From: Alteromonas confluentis
GTDB lineage: Bacteria; Pseudomonadota; Gammaproteobacteria; Enterobacterales; Alteromonadaceae
DNA length: 64,000 nt
Assembly: GCF_001757105.1 (NCBI RefSeq)
Contig: NZ_MDHN01000014.1
Location: 1-64,000, forward strand
Direction of reading: 5' to 3'
Shown: one piece after another, positions 47,407 through 56,961 of the stretch
How positions within the stretch are numbered: the stretch's first letter is position 1
Layout: each line of letters starts with the position of its first letter
Program-made: the position numbers and the translations under genes
The notes under the pieces: model-generated
Told to the model about the DNA's origin: nothing
Databases searched by the model: none
What the model saw: the letters and a program-made list of their open reading frames with translations, nothing else

Positions 47407-48528
47407 TTAGCGAATCACTTTTTCCAGACTCGCCACACAATGATCAATATTGCGGTCTTTGCACGCATAGCCCATAAGGCCAATTCGCCAGACTTTACCT
47501 GCCAGTGCGCCTAATCCCGCACCGATCTCCAGATTAAATTCATTCAACAGGCGGCTGCGCACTTCAGCATCATCCACACCATCAGGAATAACTACGGAGT
47601 TCAGTTGCGGTAAACGGTATGCTTCATCAACCGCCATGGAAAGGCCCAGTTTCTCAAGACCCGCGACCAACTTTTTATGTCCAGACTGGTGACGAGCCCA
47701 GGCATTCTCTAAGCCTTCTTCTTTTAACATCACCAGTGATTCATGCATCGCGTAGATGCTATTCACTGGCGCTGTATGGTGATAAGCACGCTTTCCGCCC
47801 TGGCCCCAGTAACCCACAATCAGGTTCATATCAAGAAACCAACTCTGAACGGGCGTTTTACGATTCTGGATTACAGACACCGCACGATCGCTAAACGAAA
47901 CAGGCGACAAACCTGGAACGCAACTTAAACACTTCTGCGAACCGGAATAAATGGCATCGATGCCCCAACCGTCTACGTTCACATCGATACCGCCCAATGA
48001 TGTCACAGCGTCAACAATGGTAAGGCAGTCGTATTGTTGCGCTAACCGGCAGAGCGTTTCTGCATCGTTACGTACGCCAGTTGACGTTTCTGCATGCACA
48101 AAGGCCAGAATTTTTGCATCAGGATGGGCTTTCAGGGCGTCTTCCACTTTATTTAAATCTGACTGATTTCCCCAGTCATCTTCAATTTTAATCGCCTCAC
48201 CACCACAGCGGATAACATTTTCCACCATGCGGTTACCAAATACACCGTTGATACAAACAATGACTTTATCGCCAGGCTCAACAAGATTCACAAAACAGGC
48301 TTCCATACCGGCAGAACCCGGAGCAGAAACTGGCATTGTCAGCGCATTTTCAGTACGAAATGCATATTGTAGTAAGGCTTTGGTTTCATCCATCAGCTCT
48401 ACGAATAAAGGATCGAGGTGACCCAGTGTAGAACGGCACATTGCATTCAGTACGCGGGGAGAAACATCTGAAGGACCTGGCCCCATTAAGGTACGCTCAG
48501 GTGGAATAAAAGTCGTAGGAGTAGTCAT
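47407..48528 (-). CDS. Alanine-glyoxylate/serine-pyruvate-type aminotransferase (class V)
   Basis: 373 residues from the ATG at 48526-48528 with GAGG upstream; a start six codons earlier is less well placed. The fold-type I PLP enzyme shows GPGPSDVSPRVLNAM, LTMPVSAPGSAGMEACFVNL and VDAVTSLGGIDVNVDGWGID, with the Schiff-base Lys 199 in YSGSQKCLSCVPGLSPVSF. It should transfer amino groups between alanine or serine and glyoxylate or pyruvate; the exact pair is not decided by the sequence. It is a single gene ending at the terminator shared with DUF3307. Confidence 0.92.
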   Translation of the reverse strand: MTTPTTFIPPERTLMGPGPSDVSPRVLNAMCRSTLGHLDPLFVELMDETKALLQYAFRTENALTMPVSAPGSAGMEACFVNLVEPGDKVIVCINGVFGNRMVENVIRCGGEAIKIEDDWGNQSDLNKVEDALKAHPDAKILAFVHAETSTGVRNDAETLCRLAQQYDCLTIVDAVTSLGGIDVNVDGWGIDAIYSGSQKCLSCVPGLSPVSFSDRAVSVIQNRKTPVQSWFLDMNLIVGYWGQGGKRAYHHTAPVNSIYAMHESLVMLKEEGLENAWARHQSGHKKLVAGLEKLGLSMAVDEAYRLPQLNSVVIPDGVDDAEVRSRLLNEFNLEIGAGLGALAGKVWRIGLMGYACKDRNIDHCVASLEKVIR

Positions 48529-48840
48529 TGTCGTGCCTCGCTGCAATTTATCTGTAAAACTATTGTGGCATTATCATTCCAATGGAACAATTGCTCATCA
48601 CGAGTATAAATAATATGAATGGGAAGCTAGATAGATCATTCACCAGGTATTAGCACTCTAATACTGAATAAAATGTGACCATCCTGTGGGTAAATTTTGA
48701 ACACACCGTAGGCTAGTCAGACCAGAAATAAGCTGTTGTTTTTTAATCAGGGATGGAACTCAAAATAAGTCTCTGATAATGTATAACTAAATTTTTTCAA
48801 AAAATTGTTTATAAAGTGAGCGGTTTTGTTCTATAGTTAC
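48529..48840. other. Aminotransferase upstream region
   Basis: No credible open frame. It includes TTCC-AAT-GGAA (48575-48585), a small inverted repeat near the aminotransferase start that could be a regulator site, and an AT-rich segment at 48780-48810 that precedes the candidate small-RNA promoter. Confidence 0.4.
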
Positions 48841-48841
48841 A

Positions 48842-48949
48842 GTCCGTTGTGAATAACTTCACAATACTTCTCCCTTGTAAAAGTTAGCGCACGGCTCAGC
48901 AATGAGCCATTCCCCTAGGCCCGGAACGACAGTTCTGGGCCATTTTTAT
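48842..48949 (+). ncRNA. Candidate small RNA between two leftward genes
   Basis: A strong rho-independent terminator faces right although both neighbouring genes run left, so a rightward transcript must end here. The stem GGCCCGGAAC/GTTCTGGGCC (48918-48941, loop GACA) is followed by ATTTTTATT. Upstream there is a second hairpin GGCTCA-GCAA-TGAGCC (48893-48908), and a -10-like TATAGT at 48832-48837 would place the start near 48842. The length would be about 108 bases. No known RNA family was recognised. ProQ is encoded in the same window and could be its partner. Confidence 0.55.
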
Positions 48950-48950
48950 T
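48918..48950 (+). terminator. Rightward rho-independent terminator of the candidate small RNA
   Basis: Ten-pair stem (one G-U) with loop GACA and the T-rich tail ATTTTTATT on the plus strand. The minus-strand side lacks a T run, so it does not serve tesB. Confidence 0.8.
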
Positions 48951-48983
48951 CTGCTGAAGAAATGCCATACAGATAGAATACGG

Positions 48984-49844
48984 CTATTTATCCACTTTTC
49001 GCATCAGCCCTTCCTGCATGGTCGACGCAATAAGCTCACCCTGCTGATTGAAAATCTGGCCTTTAACGATGCCTCTCGAATTTCCACTGAACGGACTTTC
49101 AGCCACATAGAGCAACCACTCATTGAAATTAACCGGCTTGTGAAACCACATGGCGTGATCGATGGTAGCTATGCGTAAAGCACGGTCGGCCATAGACACC
49201 CCGTGAGGTTGTAGCGCTGTGCTCAGAAAATGGTAGTCGGATGCATAGGCCAGCATGGCCTGATTGATTTGCGCGCCGGGTTCAAGTGACTCCTGCGCCC
49301 GTAACCAGATGTATCGTTGGGGATCACGCTTTTTAGCGGAAAATGAATTCACCGCATCAACAGTACGAATATCGATAGGTTTATGATAGCTCAATGCTTC
49401 CTGCATAGGGCGGGCAAGCTTGTCGAAATTGGCTTCGTAAAACGCAATATCCGGCGTGATATCTTCTGGTGCTGGCACATCAGGCATTGTAGCAAATTGA
49501 TGTTCCATACCGTCTTCCGGTAATTGAAACGATGCCGTCATGTAAAATATATTGCGGCCTTCCTGAATGGCTTTTACCCGACGAGTACAGAAACTGCGAC
49601 CATTGCGCACCACTTCAACATCGTACATCACCGGCTTCTTTGCATCGCCTGGTAACAGAAAGTAAGAATGAAATGAATGGGCACCAAAGCCCTCTTCCAC
49701 CGTTTTATACGCCGCAGACAACGCCTGTCCAAGAACTTGGCCGCCAAACAGTGCCCGGAAGCCAAGATCCCAGCTCTGTGCCCGGTAAATGCCCTGTTCG
49801 ATAGTTTCAAGTTCCATCAGTGAAGAAAGTTTTACATCAGCCAT
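48984..49844 (-). CDS. tesB: Acyl-CoA thioesterase II
   Basis: 286 residues from the ATG at 49842-49844, exactly the length of E. coli TesB; 26 further upstream codons are open but lie inside the kinase gene. It forms a double hot-dog fold: FGGQVLGQALSAAYKTVEE and HSFHSYFLLPGDAKKPVMYD in the first, LASASDYHFLSTAL-type block (here YASDYHFLSTALQPHG) and DHAMWFHKPVNFNEWLLYV in the second. It hydrolyses medium- and long-chain acyl-CoA to free acid and CoA. Its start overlaps the kinase stop by 8 bases, so it is the last gene of an rlmJ-kinase-tesB operon. Confidence 0.95.
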   Translation of the reverse strand: MADVKLSSLMELETIEQGIYRAQSWDLGFRALFGGQVLGQALSAAYKTVEEGFGAHSFHSYFLLPGDAKKPVMYDVEVVRNGRSFCTRRVKAIQEGRNIFYMTASFQLPEDGMEHQFATMPDVPAPEDITPDIAFYEANFDKLARPMQEALSYHKPIDIRTVDAVNSFSAKKRDPQRYIWLRAQESLEPGAQINQAMLAYASDYHFLSTALQPHGVSMADRALRIATIDHAMWFHKPVNFNEWLLYVAESPFSGNSRGIVKGQIFNQQGELIASTMQEGLMRKVDK

Positions 49845-51693
49845 TGAATTCAGATGTCTCCGTGTTCGCTTGTTTGGGGTTTCGCGGATAATATTTTTCG
49901 GGTAACTCGGCCCGGTGCTCAAAATAGCGCGTGTCTTTATACGGTAATTTCATAAAACCGGAAAGCCCGATGCCGGTAATATCCGGAACCGCAGCAACCA
50001 GTTTGTCGAGTAATAAGATAAAACGTTGCTGCTGTTCGTGGTCGAGCAAGGTGTAATAACTGTGTATTTTAAGGTGAGTGGGAAGCGCCTCGAAAATTAC
50101 ACAGCCCGTGTGATGAATCGTGTTTAGTTCTTTCAATACCGACATAATACTGTCAGGCAGTTGCAACAGTTCATCCGGGTCCTCGCCATCTTCAAAATAA
50201 GAATGGGTTCGACTGTTGTCCTGTAACACTGGTATTCGTGACAATTCAAACGGGATCACGCAGTTGGCATGAGGCACAAAAGGTTCGTCTTCGCATGCTC
50301 GTTCAATGTGCAGTGTATCTTTAGCATTAAACAAACAGCATTTGAAAATGCCTTTGCGATGGATGGCCCTGGCAAGGGTAATAACATTATTGACCGATTG
50401 CTCAAAAGCTATTTTCAATGATTCGTCATACAAGTTTAAACTTGAATCAACGTAGATACCGTCAGGCATCCAGCGAATAGCCATTCCACCGACTACCGGA
50501 AAACGACCGAGACGACTCACTGCTGCGATAAACGCTTTCTCGGTTTCCCCCATGCCTTGCAGGTAATTTTTATAGTAGCGATCGAACTGCGCATCATTGA
50601 TGTAACGTAAATCGCTGTCGGTTACAGAAGCCACTTCGCGCAAAAATGATTTCCGCGAACTGTATACCACGGTTTCTATATCTTTACTCACTGGCGTGCA
50701 CCAGGTGGGTATCATTGCTTTGTGATCAACGCGCTTATCTTGGGTAAACACCATACTTTTAAACACATGCAAATGATTAAAAAAGTAGTCGCCCCCCTGA
50801 CGTTGTTTTATCGGATCATCGCTGAGCATATACTCTAAGATGTTTGCGAGCATTTTAGGCAGTCCGAGCGCGCGCGGAGTGATTACCGCAGTACCAAAGC
50901 GACATGACTGACCGGACGCCAGCGCATAGAGTGTGCTCGCCAACCCTTGTTCATCGAAACGGGGGGAAGACAACGCACCATTTAACTGTTCATTACCGAT
51001 AAAATAGACATCACCAAGACGGGAGTTGGTCTGCTGAATATCACCGGACATGAGATCCATCACATTATTACCAACGTGTTGACCATGCTCGTCAAGCTGA
51101 GCAAAAACCGATGATCCCCAGTCAATCAAACCAACGGTTTCACTGCTGGCATCCCACATCAGGTTTGAAGGTTTGATATCTCCATGAACCACGGGCCGTA
51201 ATTCGCTACGCATTTGATGGCTACGTAACGACAGCAAAATTTCTCCAAGCTGCACAGCGAGGCGAACAATGATGCGAGGAGACAACGCGCCCTGTTGCAA
51301 ACTGATTTGTTCGAAATCCAAACCCTTTGCCCGTTCCATCACCAAAATAGCCTGCTTGCCCACTTGCTGGAATTCTTTCAGTGCCGGCACACGAACGTGT
51401 TCGACCTGAGAAAGCATGAAGGCTTCTTCCTCTAAGCGGGCTTGCACGTGCTCAGGCAAATTGATACGGGAGAATTTGAACACAAGTTGTTCACCAGAAG
51501 GCGCCACACCGGCAAACACAAAACCAAAGGCGCCTTTGCCAATCAATGCGATGTCGCGGTATCCCAGCGCCTGAAGTTGCTGAGTGCAAAGCTCAACCCA
51601 GTTTCTCAGTTTTTCCGCATCTTTGTGTGACAACAAATAAACTGATTGATCTTCAGGAATATAAAAATGCCGGATACCACGGACTTGTGTCAC
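49837..51693 (-). CDS. Serine/threonine protein kinase-like protein with a large C-terminal region
   Basis: 618 residues. The N-terminal kinase fold has the glycine loop IGKGAFGFVFAG (51-62), the ATP Lys 73 in LVFKFSRIN, catalytic HGDIKPSNLMWD (170-181, Asp 172, Asn 177) and metal-binding DWG in place of DFG (191-193). All core residues are present, so it may be active. About 300 further residues (from 330) match no domain I recognise. No membrane segment is visible, so it is cytoplasmic. It overlaps rlmJ by 4 bases and tesB by 8. Substrate unknown. Confidence 0.85.
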   Translation of the reverse strand: MTQVRGIRHFYIPEDQSVYLLSHKDAEKLRNWVELCTQQLQALGYRDIALIGKGAFGFVFAGVAPSGEQLVFKFSRINLPEHVQARLEEEAFMLSQVEHVRVPALKEFQQVGKQAILVMERAKGLDFEQISLQQGALSPRIIVRLAVQLGEILLSLRSHQMRSELRPVVHGDIKPSNLMWDASSETVGLIDWGSSVFAQLDEHGQHVGNNVMDLMSGDIQQTNSRLGDVYFIGNEQLNGALSSPRFDEQGLASTLYALASGQSCRFGTAVITPRALGLPKMLANILEYMLSDDPIKQRQGGDYFFNHLHVFKSMVFTQDKRVDHKAMIPTWCTPVSKDIETVVYSSRKSFLREVASVTDSDLRYINDAQFDRYYKNYLQGMGETEKAFIAAVSRLGRFPVVGGMAIRWMPDGIYVDSSLNLYDESLKIAFEQSVNNVITLARAIHRKGIFKCCLFNAKDTLHIERACEDEPFVPHANCVIPFELSRIPVLQDNSRTHSYFEDGEDPDELLQLPDSIMSVLKELNTIHHTGCVIFEALPTHLKIHSYYTLLDHEQQQRFILLLDKLVAAVPDITGIGLSGFMKLPYKDTRYFEHRAELPEKYYPRNPKQANTETSEFNG

Positions 51694-52547
51694 TGGTCGC
51701 TCTCTTGTTTCAACCAGCGTATCTTGCTGATAGCGTTAGGCCCAAGATGACCACACACTTCCTTCAATGCGGCGTCAAGCTGTACATCGAGTTGCCATGG
51801 CGGGTTCATGACCAACACACCAGAACCATACATACCGGTGTCATTTTCTTTTTTATCGATGTGTAATTCTGCGCTAAACGCTGTTTTTGACATGCCGGCA
51901 AGTGCCTCAATCATGACTTCGCTGACACCGGATTTTTTATCTGCTCGCGCAGACAATAACGGATACCACAGCACCAATTGGGCGTTTTGCCAGCGACGGA
52001 ACAGTTTTGTGACGGCCTCTTTGACTTCGCGATATTCATCAAACCGCTCATATGGCGGGTCGATAAGTACAGCACCACGATTTGGGTTGGGCGGCGTCAT
52101 CGCGATTAACCCTTCCAAACCGTCACGATGATGAACGTGTGCGTTGCCCATACCGACACCACGAATCACGTCAGTTAATATATCAGCTTCATTTGGATGC
52201 AGTTCCATATAGTGGGCACTGTCTTGTGGACGTAATGCACGCGTGGCAATCAGTGGAGAGCCGGGATACTGCTGTTGCTGCCAATAAAAATCCATAGCAT
52301 CCAGGTACATCTTCAGCAGTTCAGCATTGGGTTGAACATTTGCCAGCGGATCGATACCACTTTCGTATTCTCGATTTTTCTGGGTTTGTTCGCTGTTTAG
52401 CGGATAACAGCCTGCCCCTGAATGGGTGTCGAATAAGGTAAAAGGCTTTTCTTTTTTCTTGAGGTAGTTGATCACACCTAACCAGCACATGTGTTTAATC
52501 ACATCTGCGTGATTACCGGCATGAAAGGCATGTTTATAACTTAGCAC
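51690..52547 (-). CDS. rlmJ: 23S rRNA (adenine-2030-N6)-methyltransferase RlmJ
   Basis: 285 residues using the GTG at 52545-52547, which gives the conserved start (M)LSYKHAFHAGNHADVIKHM; the open frame extends 14 codons upstream without support. The DPPY catalytic motif is in GAVLIDPPYERFDEYREVKE. LFDTHSGAGCYPLNSEQTQK is the SAM site. It methylates A2030 of 23S rRNA. It heads the operon with the kinase-like gene and tesB. Confidence 0.95.
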   Translation of the reverse strand: MLSYKHAFHAGNHADVIKHMCWLGVINYLKKKEKPFTLFDTHSGAGCYPLNSEQTQKNREYESGIDPLANVQPNAELLKMYLDAMDFYWQQQQYPGSPLIATRALRPQDSAHYMELHPNEADILTDVIRGVGMGNAHVHHRDGLEGLIAMTPPNPNRGAVLIDPPYERFDEYREVKEAVTKLFRRWQNAQLVLWYPLLSARADKKSGVSEVMIEALAGMSKTAFSAELHIDKKENDTGMYGSGVLVMNPPWQLDVQLDAALKEVCGHLGPNAISKIRWLKQESDQ

Positions 52548-52608
52548 AAACAATCCGTTACGAATGAAGAGGAATGCGCATTGTAACATGAAACCTGTAC
52601 GAGCACAG

Positions 52609-52632
52609 AAAGAGGAGCCATCGCTCCTCTTT
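52609..52632. terminator. Terminator of the bkd operon
   Basis: AAAGAGGAGC/GCTCCTCTTT stem with loop CATC, 9 bases past the E2 stop on the minus strand. The T run is short, so efficiency is uncertain. Confidence 0.75.
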
Positions 52633-52641
52633 AACCTCTAG

Positions 52642-54396
52642 TTAGCGCAGATGCATGAGCATTGTCGAAGGCGCTTTCAGGTAGCTGCACCACAAATTAT
52701 TGAAGCGCACCATGGTAGCACCATCAATAATGCGATGGTCGCCAGACCAATTTACCTGCATGATATGTTGGGCAGTAACAGTTCCCTCCTCGTCAAACCG
52801 AGGGAGCTTCTGGGTTTTACCCAGTGCAACAATCGCAGCTTCCGGTTTGTTAATGACCGGCGTGGCCGTAATGCCGCCCAACACACCGATGTTGGAAATA
52901 GAAATAGTTCCGCCTTTCAATGACTCACCGGGTAATTTTCCTTCTCTGGCCTGATCAATAAGTTGCTGCATTTGCTTAGCCAAATCGAACAGCGATAAAT
53001 CCTGTACTCGCTTTATGTTAGGTACCAACAAACCGATTTTACTGTCTACCGCAAAACCGATGTTATGGTCATCGAAACAGGTCAGCTCTGTGGCGTCATC
53101 ATTGAGCTGACTATTCAGGATGGGAAATTCAGTTAAAGCCAATGACAGGGCTTTAATAAAGAACGGCATAAAACTGAGCTTAACCCCCTGACCTTCAAAA
53201 ACAGGCTTTAGCTCATTACGAAGCGCAATTAAGTTGTCCATTTGCAACTCATCACTCACACTAAAATGCGGAATGGTTTGCACAGATAACTGCATCTGTT
53301 TAGCCATCGCCGCCTGCACGCCGCGAACTTTCTCAGTGCGGCAGTTTCCTCCCACAGAAGTCTGACGTTCTGTTGCAGCATGGGAAGTCGATTGACCAGA
53401 CTTATGGCTTTGCGAAACTGACGATGATGTAGATGACGACACCTCGCTAAGCGCAACTACATCCTGCTTGAGGACCCTGCCTTTTTTACCCGTTCCTTTG
53501 ACGGTTGCTAAATCTATTTGCTTTTCACGGGCAACACGACGCACGGCCGGACTAGCAAGCACTTTACCCGGTATGACCACCGGTGGCTCGAATTGGCCCT
53601 CCCTCGATGACGCTTTCGGATCGGCTGCTTCAGTTCGATTTAATTGATGCCCCTGTGATGGCACCTGTGATTCTTGACCTTGCAACGGCTGATCTGGCGA
53701 TTGCAGCTCCTGCGGTGGCTTATCAGGACCTGCGGATGCGTTAACATTGTCAGCGAGTAGAGAAAATAAGGGGGCGTGGACTTTGGCAATTTCACCTTCC
53801 TTATAATAAAGACGGCTTACTATGCCAGCATGTTTGGCTGGAATTTCAACCACAGCTTTATCTGTCATCACTTCCACGATGACCTGATCTTCGGCAACTT
53901 GATCGCCCTCAGTCACCTGCCAAGTGACAATTTCGCACTCAACAATACCCTCACCAATATCAGGAAGCAGAAAGTCTTCAGCCTGATTAGAGGTGGAATC
54001 TGACGTGATAGGCTTTTCTTCAGTTTGAGTTGCATCAGTTCGCTCATCTTCTGACGCAGCAACGCCATGGGCCTTTACGTCGTGTGAAGCACTGTCGAGT
54101 GAAGCACTGTCGAGTGAAGCGGTGTTGTGTGAAGCACATTCGTGTACAACATCGATATTCGCTACCGTCATGGCAAAAAGTGGAGCATGTACTTTCGCAA
54201 TATCACCCGGTTGATAATGAAGTGTGCGCACGGTACCTGCATGCATGGCCGGAATTTGCACTGTGGCTTTGTCTGTCATCACTTCAGCGACCGGTTGGTC
54301 TTCTTCAATCACATCACCTTCAGCCACCAGCCATTCCAGCAGCTCACATTCAACGATCCCTTCGCCAATATCAGGCAAAATAAATTCAGTATTCAT
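52642..54396 (-). CDS. bkdB: Branched-chain 2-oxoacid dehydrogenase E2 (dihydrolipoyl acyltransferase)
   Basis: 584 residues with two lipoyl domains. The first has FILPDIGEGIVECELLEWLV with the lipoyl Lys 43 in MTDKATVQIP; the second repeats FLLPDIGEGIVECEIVTWQV and MTDKAVVEIP. The linkers are rich in Ser, Gln and Pro, and the first contains short pentapeptide repeats. A peripheral-subunit-binding domain follows (VLASPAVRRVAREKQIDLAT), then the catalytic domain ending with VNWSGDHRIIDGATMVRFNN, which holds the catalytic His and Asp. It transfers acyl groups from E1 to CoA in valine, leucine and isoleucine breakdown. The gene follows E1 beta by 10 bases. Two lipoyl domains is more than the usual one for bacterial bkd E2. 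Confidence 0.94.
   Translation of the reverse strand: MNTEFILPDIGEGIVECELLEWLVAEGDVIEEDQPVAEVMTDKATVQIPAMHAGTVRTLHYQPGDIAKVHAPLFAMTVANIDVVHECASHNTASLDSASLDSASHDVKAHGVAASEDERTDATQTEEKPITSDSTSNQAEDFLLPDIGEGIVECEIVTWQVTEGDQVAEDQVIVEVMTDKAVVEIPAKHAGIVSRLYYKEGEIAKVHAPLFSLLADNVNASAGPDKPPQELQSPDQPLQGQESQVPSQGHQLNRTEAADPKASSREGQFEPPVVIPGKVLASPAVRRVAREKQIDLATVKGTGKKGRVLKQDVVALSEVSSSTSSSVSQSHKSGQSTSHAATERQTSVGGNCRTEKVRGVQAAMAKQMQLSVQTIPHFSVSDELQMDNLIALRNELKPVFEGQGVKLSFMPFFIKALSLALTEFPILNSQLNDDATELTCFDDHNIGFAVDSKIGLLVPNIKRVQDLSLFDLAKQMQQLIDQAREGKLPGESLKGGTISISNIGVLGGITATPVINKPEAAIVALGKTQKLPRFDEEGTVTAQHIMQVNWSGDHRIIDGATMVRFNNLWCSYLKAPSTMLMHLR
54086..54145. repeat. Four tandem 15-bp units in the E2 linker
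   Basis: Units start at 54086, 54101, 54116 and 54131; the first two are identical (GAAGCACTGTCGAGT) and the others vary. They encode a Ser/Ala/Asp pentapeptide series in the linker after the first lipoyl domain. In-frame length change here would alter linker length only. Confidence 0.9.
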
Positions 54397-54406
54397 CAGT
54401 TTGCCC

Positions 54407-55384
54407 TTAATAATGCATGGTTTTTACAATAGATTCGTACGTCTTTAGCTCATCCGGCATGTATTCTTTCTCGTGAGAAAGTGGATACGGCGTATCCAGG
54501 CCGCAAACCCGGGCTACGGGGGCTTCCAAATACAGAAAGCACTTGTCTTGAATGGTGGCGGCAATTTCACTGGCAAAACCGCCGGTTAACGGCGCTTCGT
54601 GATTAATTAATAATCGCCCGGTTTTCATTACGGATCCTGCGACTGTCTCGGCATCCCATGGCGCAATGCTACGTAAATCGATGATTTCGCAATTAATGCC
54701 ATCTTCCAGCGCTCTCTCTGCAGCCTTCTGGAGAATTTCGATTTGTGCGCCCCAGCCCACCAACGTGATATCTTTACCCTCCTGCACAATGTCTGCTTTA
54801 CCGAGTGGTAATTCATAATCATCTTCTGGTACATCGCACACAGACGCCCGATAGAGGCGTTTAGGCTCCATAAACAGTACTGGGTTGTCGTCTCGTATTG
54901 ATGCTAGCAACAAGCCTTTCGCTTGATATGGGTTACGCGGCACCACAATTCGCAAGCCGGGGCAATGTGCAAAAAAAGCTTCTGGCGACTGGCTGTGGTA
55001 ATGACCGCCGGAAATGCCGCCACCGTAAGGTGTTCTGATGGTTAACGTACCGCAACTGAACTGCCCCCCTGAACGGTAGCGAAATTTAGCGGTTTCATTG
55101 ACGATTTGGTCGAAGGCCGGAAAGATATAATCGCCAAACTGGATTTCAGCCACAGGCACTGAGCCCTGTGCTGCGAGTCCGTTAGCGAACCCGATAATGC
55201 CCTGTTCGGTGAGCGGTGTATTAAAACAGCGTCCCTTCCCAAATTTTTCCTGAAGATGGCTGGTAGCTCGAAAAACACCACCGAAATGGCCCACATCTTC
55301 ACCAAACACCATCACCCGTTCATCTTCTGTCATTACGGTGATGAGGGCGTTATTAATTGCCTGCAGCAGGTTCATTTTCGCCAT
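54407..55384 (-). CDS. bkdA2: Branched-chain 2-oxoacid dehydrogenase E1 beta subunit
   Basis: 325 residues of the transketolase-like beta chain: [40 protein letters not shown] and [20 protein letters not shown]. The C-terminal part has [20 protein letters not shown]. It pairs with E1 alpha to form the alpha2-beta2 decarboxylase using TPP. It overlaps the E1 alpha stop by one base. Confidence 0.95.
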   Translation of the reverse strand: MAKMNLLQAINNALITVMTEDERVMVFGEDVGHFGGVFRATSHLQEKFGKGRCFNTPLTEQGIIGFANGLAAQGSVPVAEIQFGDYIFPAFDQIVNETAKFRYRSGGQFSCGTLTIRTPYGGGISGGHYHSQSPEAFFAHCPGLRIVVPRNPYQAKGLLLASIRDDNPVLFMEPKRLYRASVCDVPEDDYELPLGKADIVQEGKDITLVGWGAQIEILQKAAERALEDGINCEIIDLRSIAPWDAETVAGSVMKTGRLLINHEAPLTGGFASEIAATIQDKCFLYLEAPVARVCGLDTPYPLSHEKEYMPDELKTYESIVKTMHY

Positions 55385-56571
55385 TACTTTATTCTCCCTG
55401 CTGTTTTAGGATAGTTATCAGGATATTTGGCAATATGTTGTTTGAGCGACTGAAGTTGATCTTTTAAATGCCAGGGTACGTGGTCTAAAACATCGGTGAC
55501 TAAATCATCGATGGGGTTAACGGGCACTTTCTCCGCTTCCTTCAGTGCAGCCAGCACTTGCTCTCTGGTTTGCGATTTTTGCTTTTCGAAAGCGTCGATA
55601 TCGAGCCAGCCCTTATTTTCCAGCCATTTGCTCAAGCGCAAAATCGGATCTTTAAGACGCCACTTTTCCTCTTCGTTTTTAGAGCGATAGCCGCTTGGAT
55701 CATCGGACGTGGAGTGCGCTGCCAGGCGATATGTCATCGCTTCAATCAATACCGGGCAGGAATCACTGAGCGCGATTTCTCTAGCCCGTCGGGTAGCAGC
55801 ATAAATGGCTAGGGGATCATTGCCGTCTACACGTATGGTTTTCACGCCATAACCAATACCTCGGGAGGCAATACCGTCACCGGCGAACTGTTCTTCTGCA
55901 GGGGTTGAAATGGCGTAGCCATTATTGCGGCAGAAGAATATTACCGGGCAATGTAGTACAGCCGCCATATTAAGACCCGCATGAAAATCGCCTTCAGATG
56001 CAGCGCCTTCACCAAAGTAACAAATGGTAATGGCTTCTTTGCCCGCCATTTTCTGACCGTAGGCATAACCCGACGCCTGCGGAATTTGGGTACCTAACGG
56101 TGATGAAATCGTCATAAAGTTAAGCGCCTTGTCACCATAGTGAATAGGCATTTGCCGACCTTTATTGGGGTCTTTTTCGTTACTGAACATTTGATTCATA
56201 AATTGTTCGGTACGGTAACCGCGCCAGGCTAACGCCCCTTGTTCACGGTACTGCGACATGATCATGTCGTTTTCAGATAGCGCTGCGGCACTGGCCACTG
56301 CTGCGGCTTCTTCTCCTGTTGAAGCCAGATAAAAGCTGATCCGGCCCTGTCGCTGGGCACCCACCATGCGCTCGTCCAATATGCGAATATATTGCATTAC
56401 ATCCAGCATACGGGTTGCGGTTTCTTTGGCTATATCTGGTGTGTCAGCCTGCGCATGCAAACTGCCATCAGGCTGCAAGATTTGCAGCATAGGAATGTCT
56501 ATCAGGCCATTTTCTATTATTTTTACCTGATGGGTGGTTTTTACGCTGGCGAGATGATTTCTGTCCTGCAC
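55384..56571 (-). CDS. bkdA1: Branched-chain 2-oxoacid dehydrogenase E1 alpha subunit
   Basis: 395 residues starting with GTG (GAGGG seven bases before it). The TPP-binding GDG-like block is [20 protein letters not shown] followed by [10 protein letters not shown]; the phosphorylation-loop region [20 protein letters not shown] is conserved. It decarboxylates branched-chain 2-oxo acids. It heads the operon with E1 beta and E2; no lipoamide dehydrogenase (E3) gene follows, so the enzyme must use one encoded elsewhere. Confidence 0.94.
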   Translation of the reverse strand: MQDRNHLASVKTTHQVKIIENGLIDIPMLQILQPDGSLHAQADTPDIAKETATRMLDVMQYIRILDERMVGAQRQGRISFYLASTGEEAAAVASAAALSENDMIMSQYREQGALAWRGYRTEQFMNQMFSNEKDPNKGRQMPIHYGDKALNFMTISSPLGTQIPQASGYAYGQKMAGKEAITICYFGEGAASEGDFHAGLNMAAVLHCPVIFFCRNNGYAISTPAEEQFAGDGIASRGIGYGVKTIRVDGNDPLAIYAATRRAREIALSDSCPVLIEAMTYRLAAHSTSDDPSGYRSKNEEEKWRLKDPILRLSKWLENKGWLDIDAFEKQKSQTREQVLAALKEAEKVPVNPIDDLVTDVLDHVPWHLKDQLQSLKQHIAKYPDNYPKTAGRIK

Positions 56572-56961
56572 AACTAAGCCCTCATTGAGTGATGCACAAT
56601 GGCAATATCGATACTCAATATGCTAGTGTGGTTTCGCTGTAATGGCCTTGCTTATTCGCCCTCTACACCTCCAATTTAAAGATTAGCTATCCCAAATATC
56701 ACTCCATATCAAAACACTTATCCTAGAGTATTTACATTTCATTAAACTTATTAAAAAGAACGGGAAACATTTTTGTGTTTAAGACAGTAATTGAAGTGGC
56801 AAGCTCGTTCACTGATCGTTCATACTATTTGTAGTACATTTCATAGAGTCCAATTTTTACCTGGATAAAAATTAAAACGGAAAAATTATAAATCTGAGAT
56901 AAGCTTGAGTTATCTTGCAGGAATGTTTTGTCCTTCAGTAGCGCCTGAACAGGAGAATGTT
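56572..56961. promoter_or_regulatory. Divergent upstream region of bkd and the S8 protease
   Basis: 390 bases, AT-rich from 56690 to 56900, with no convincing open frame. It must hold promoters for the leftward bkd operon and the rightward protease gene. I saw no clear operator of the LiuR/PsrA palindrome type. Confidence 0.5.

Noticed and set aside
49845-49922. Longer TesB start inside the kinase gene
   Set aside because: The extra 26 codons overlap kinase sequence; the ATG at 49844 gives exactly the usual 286 residues.
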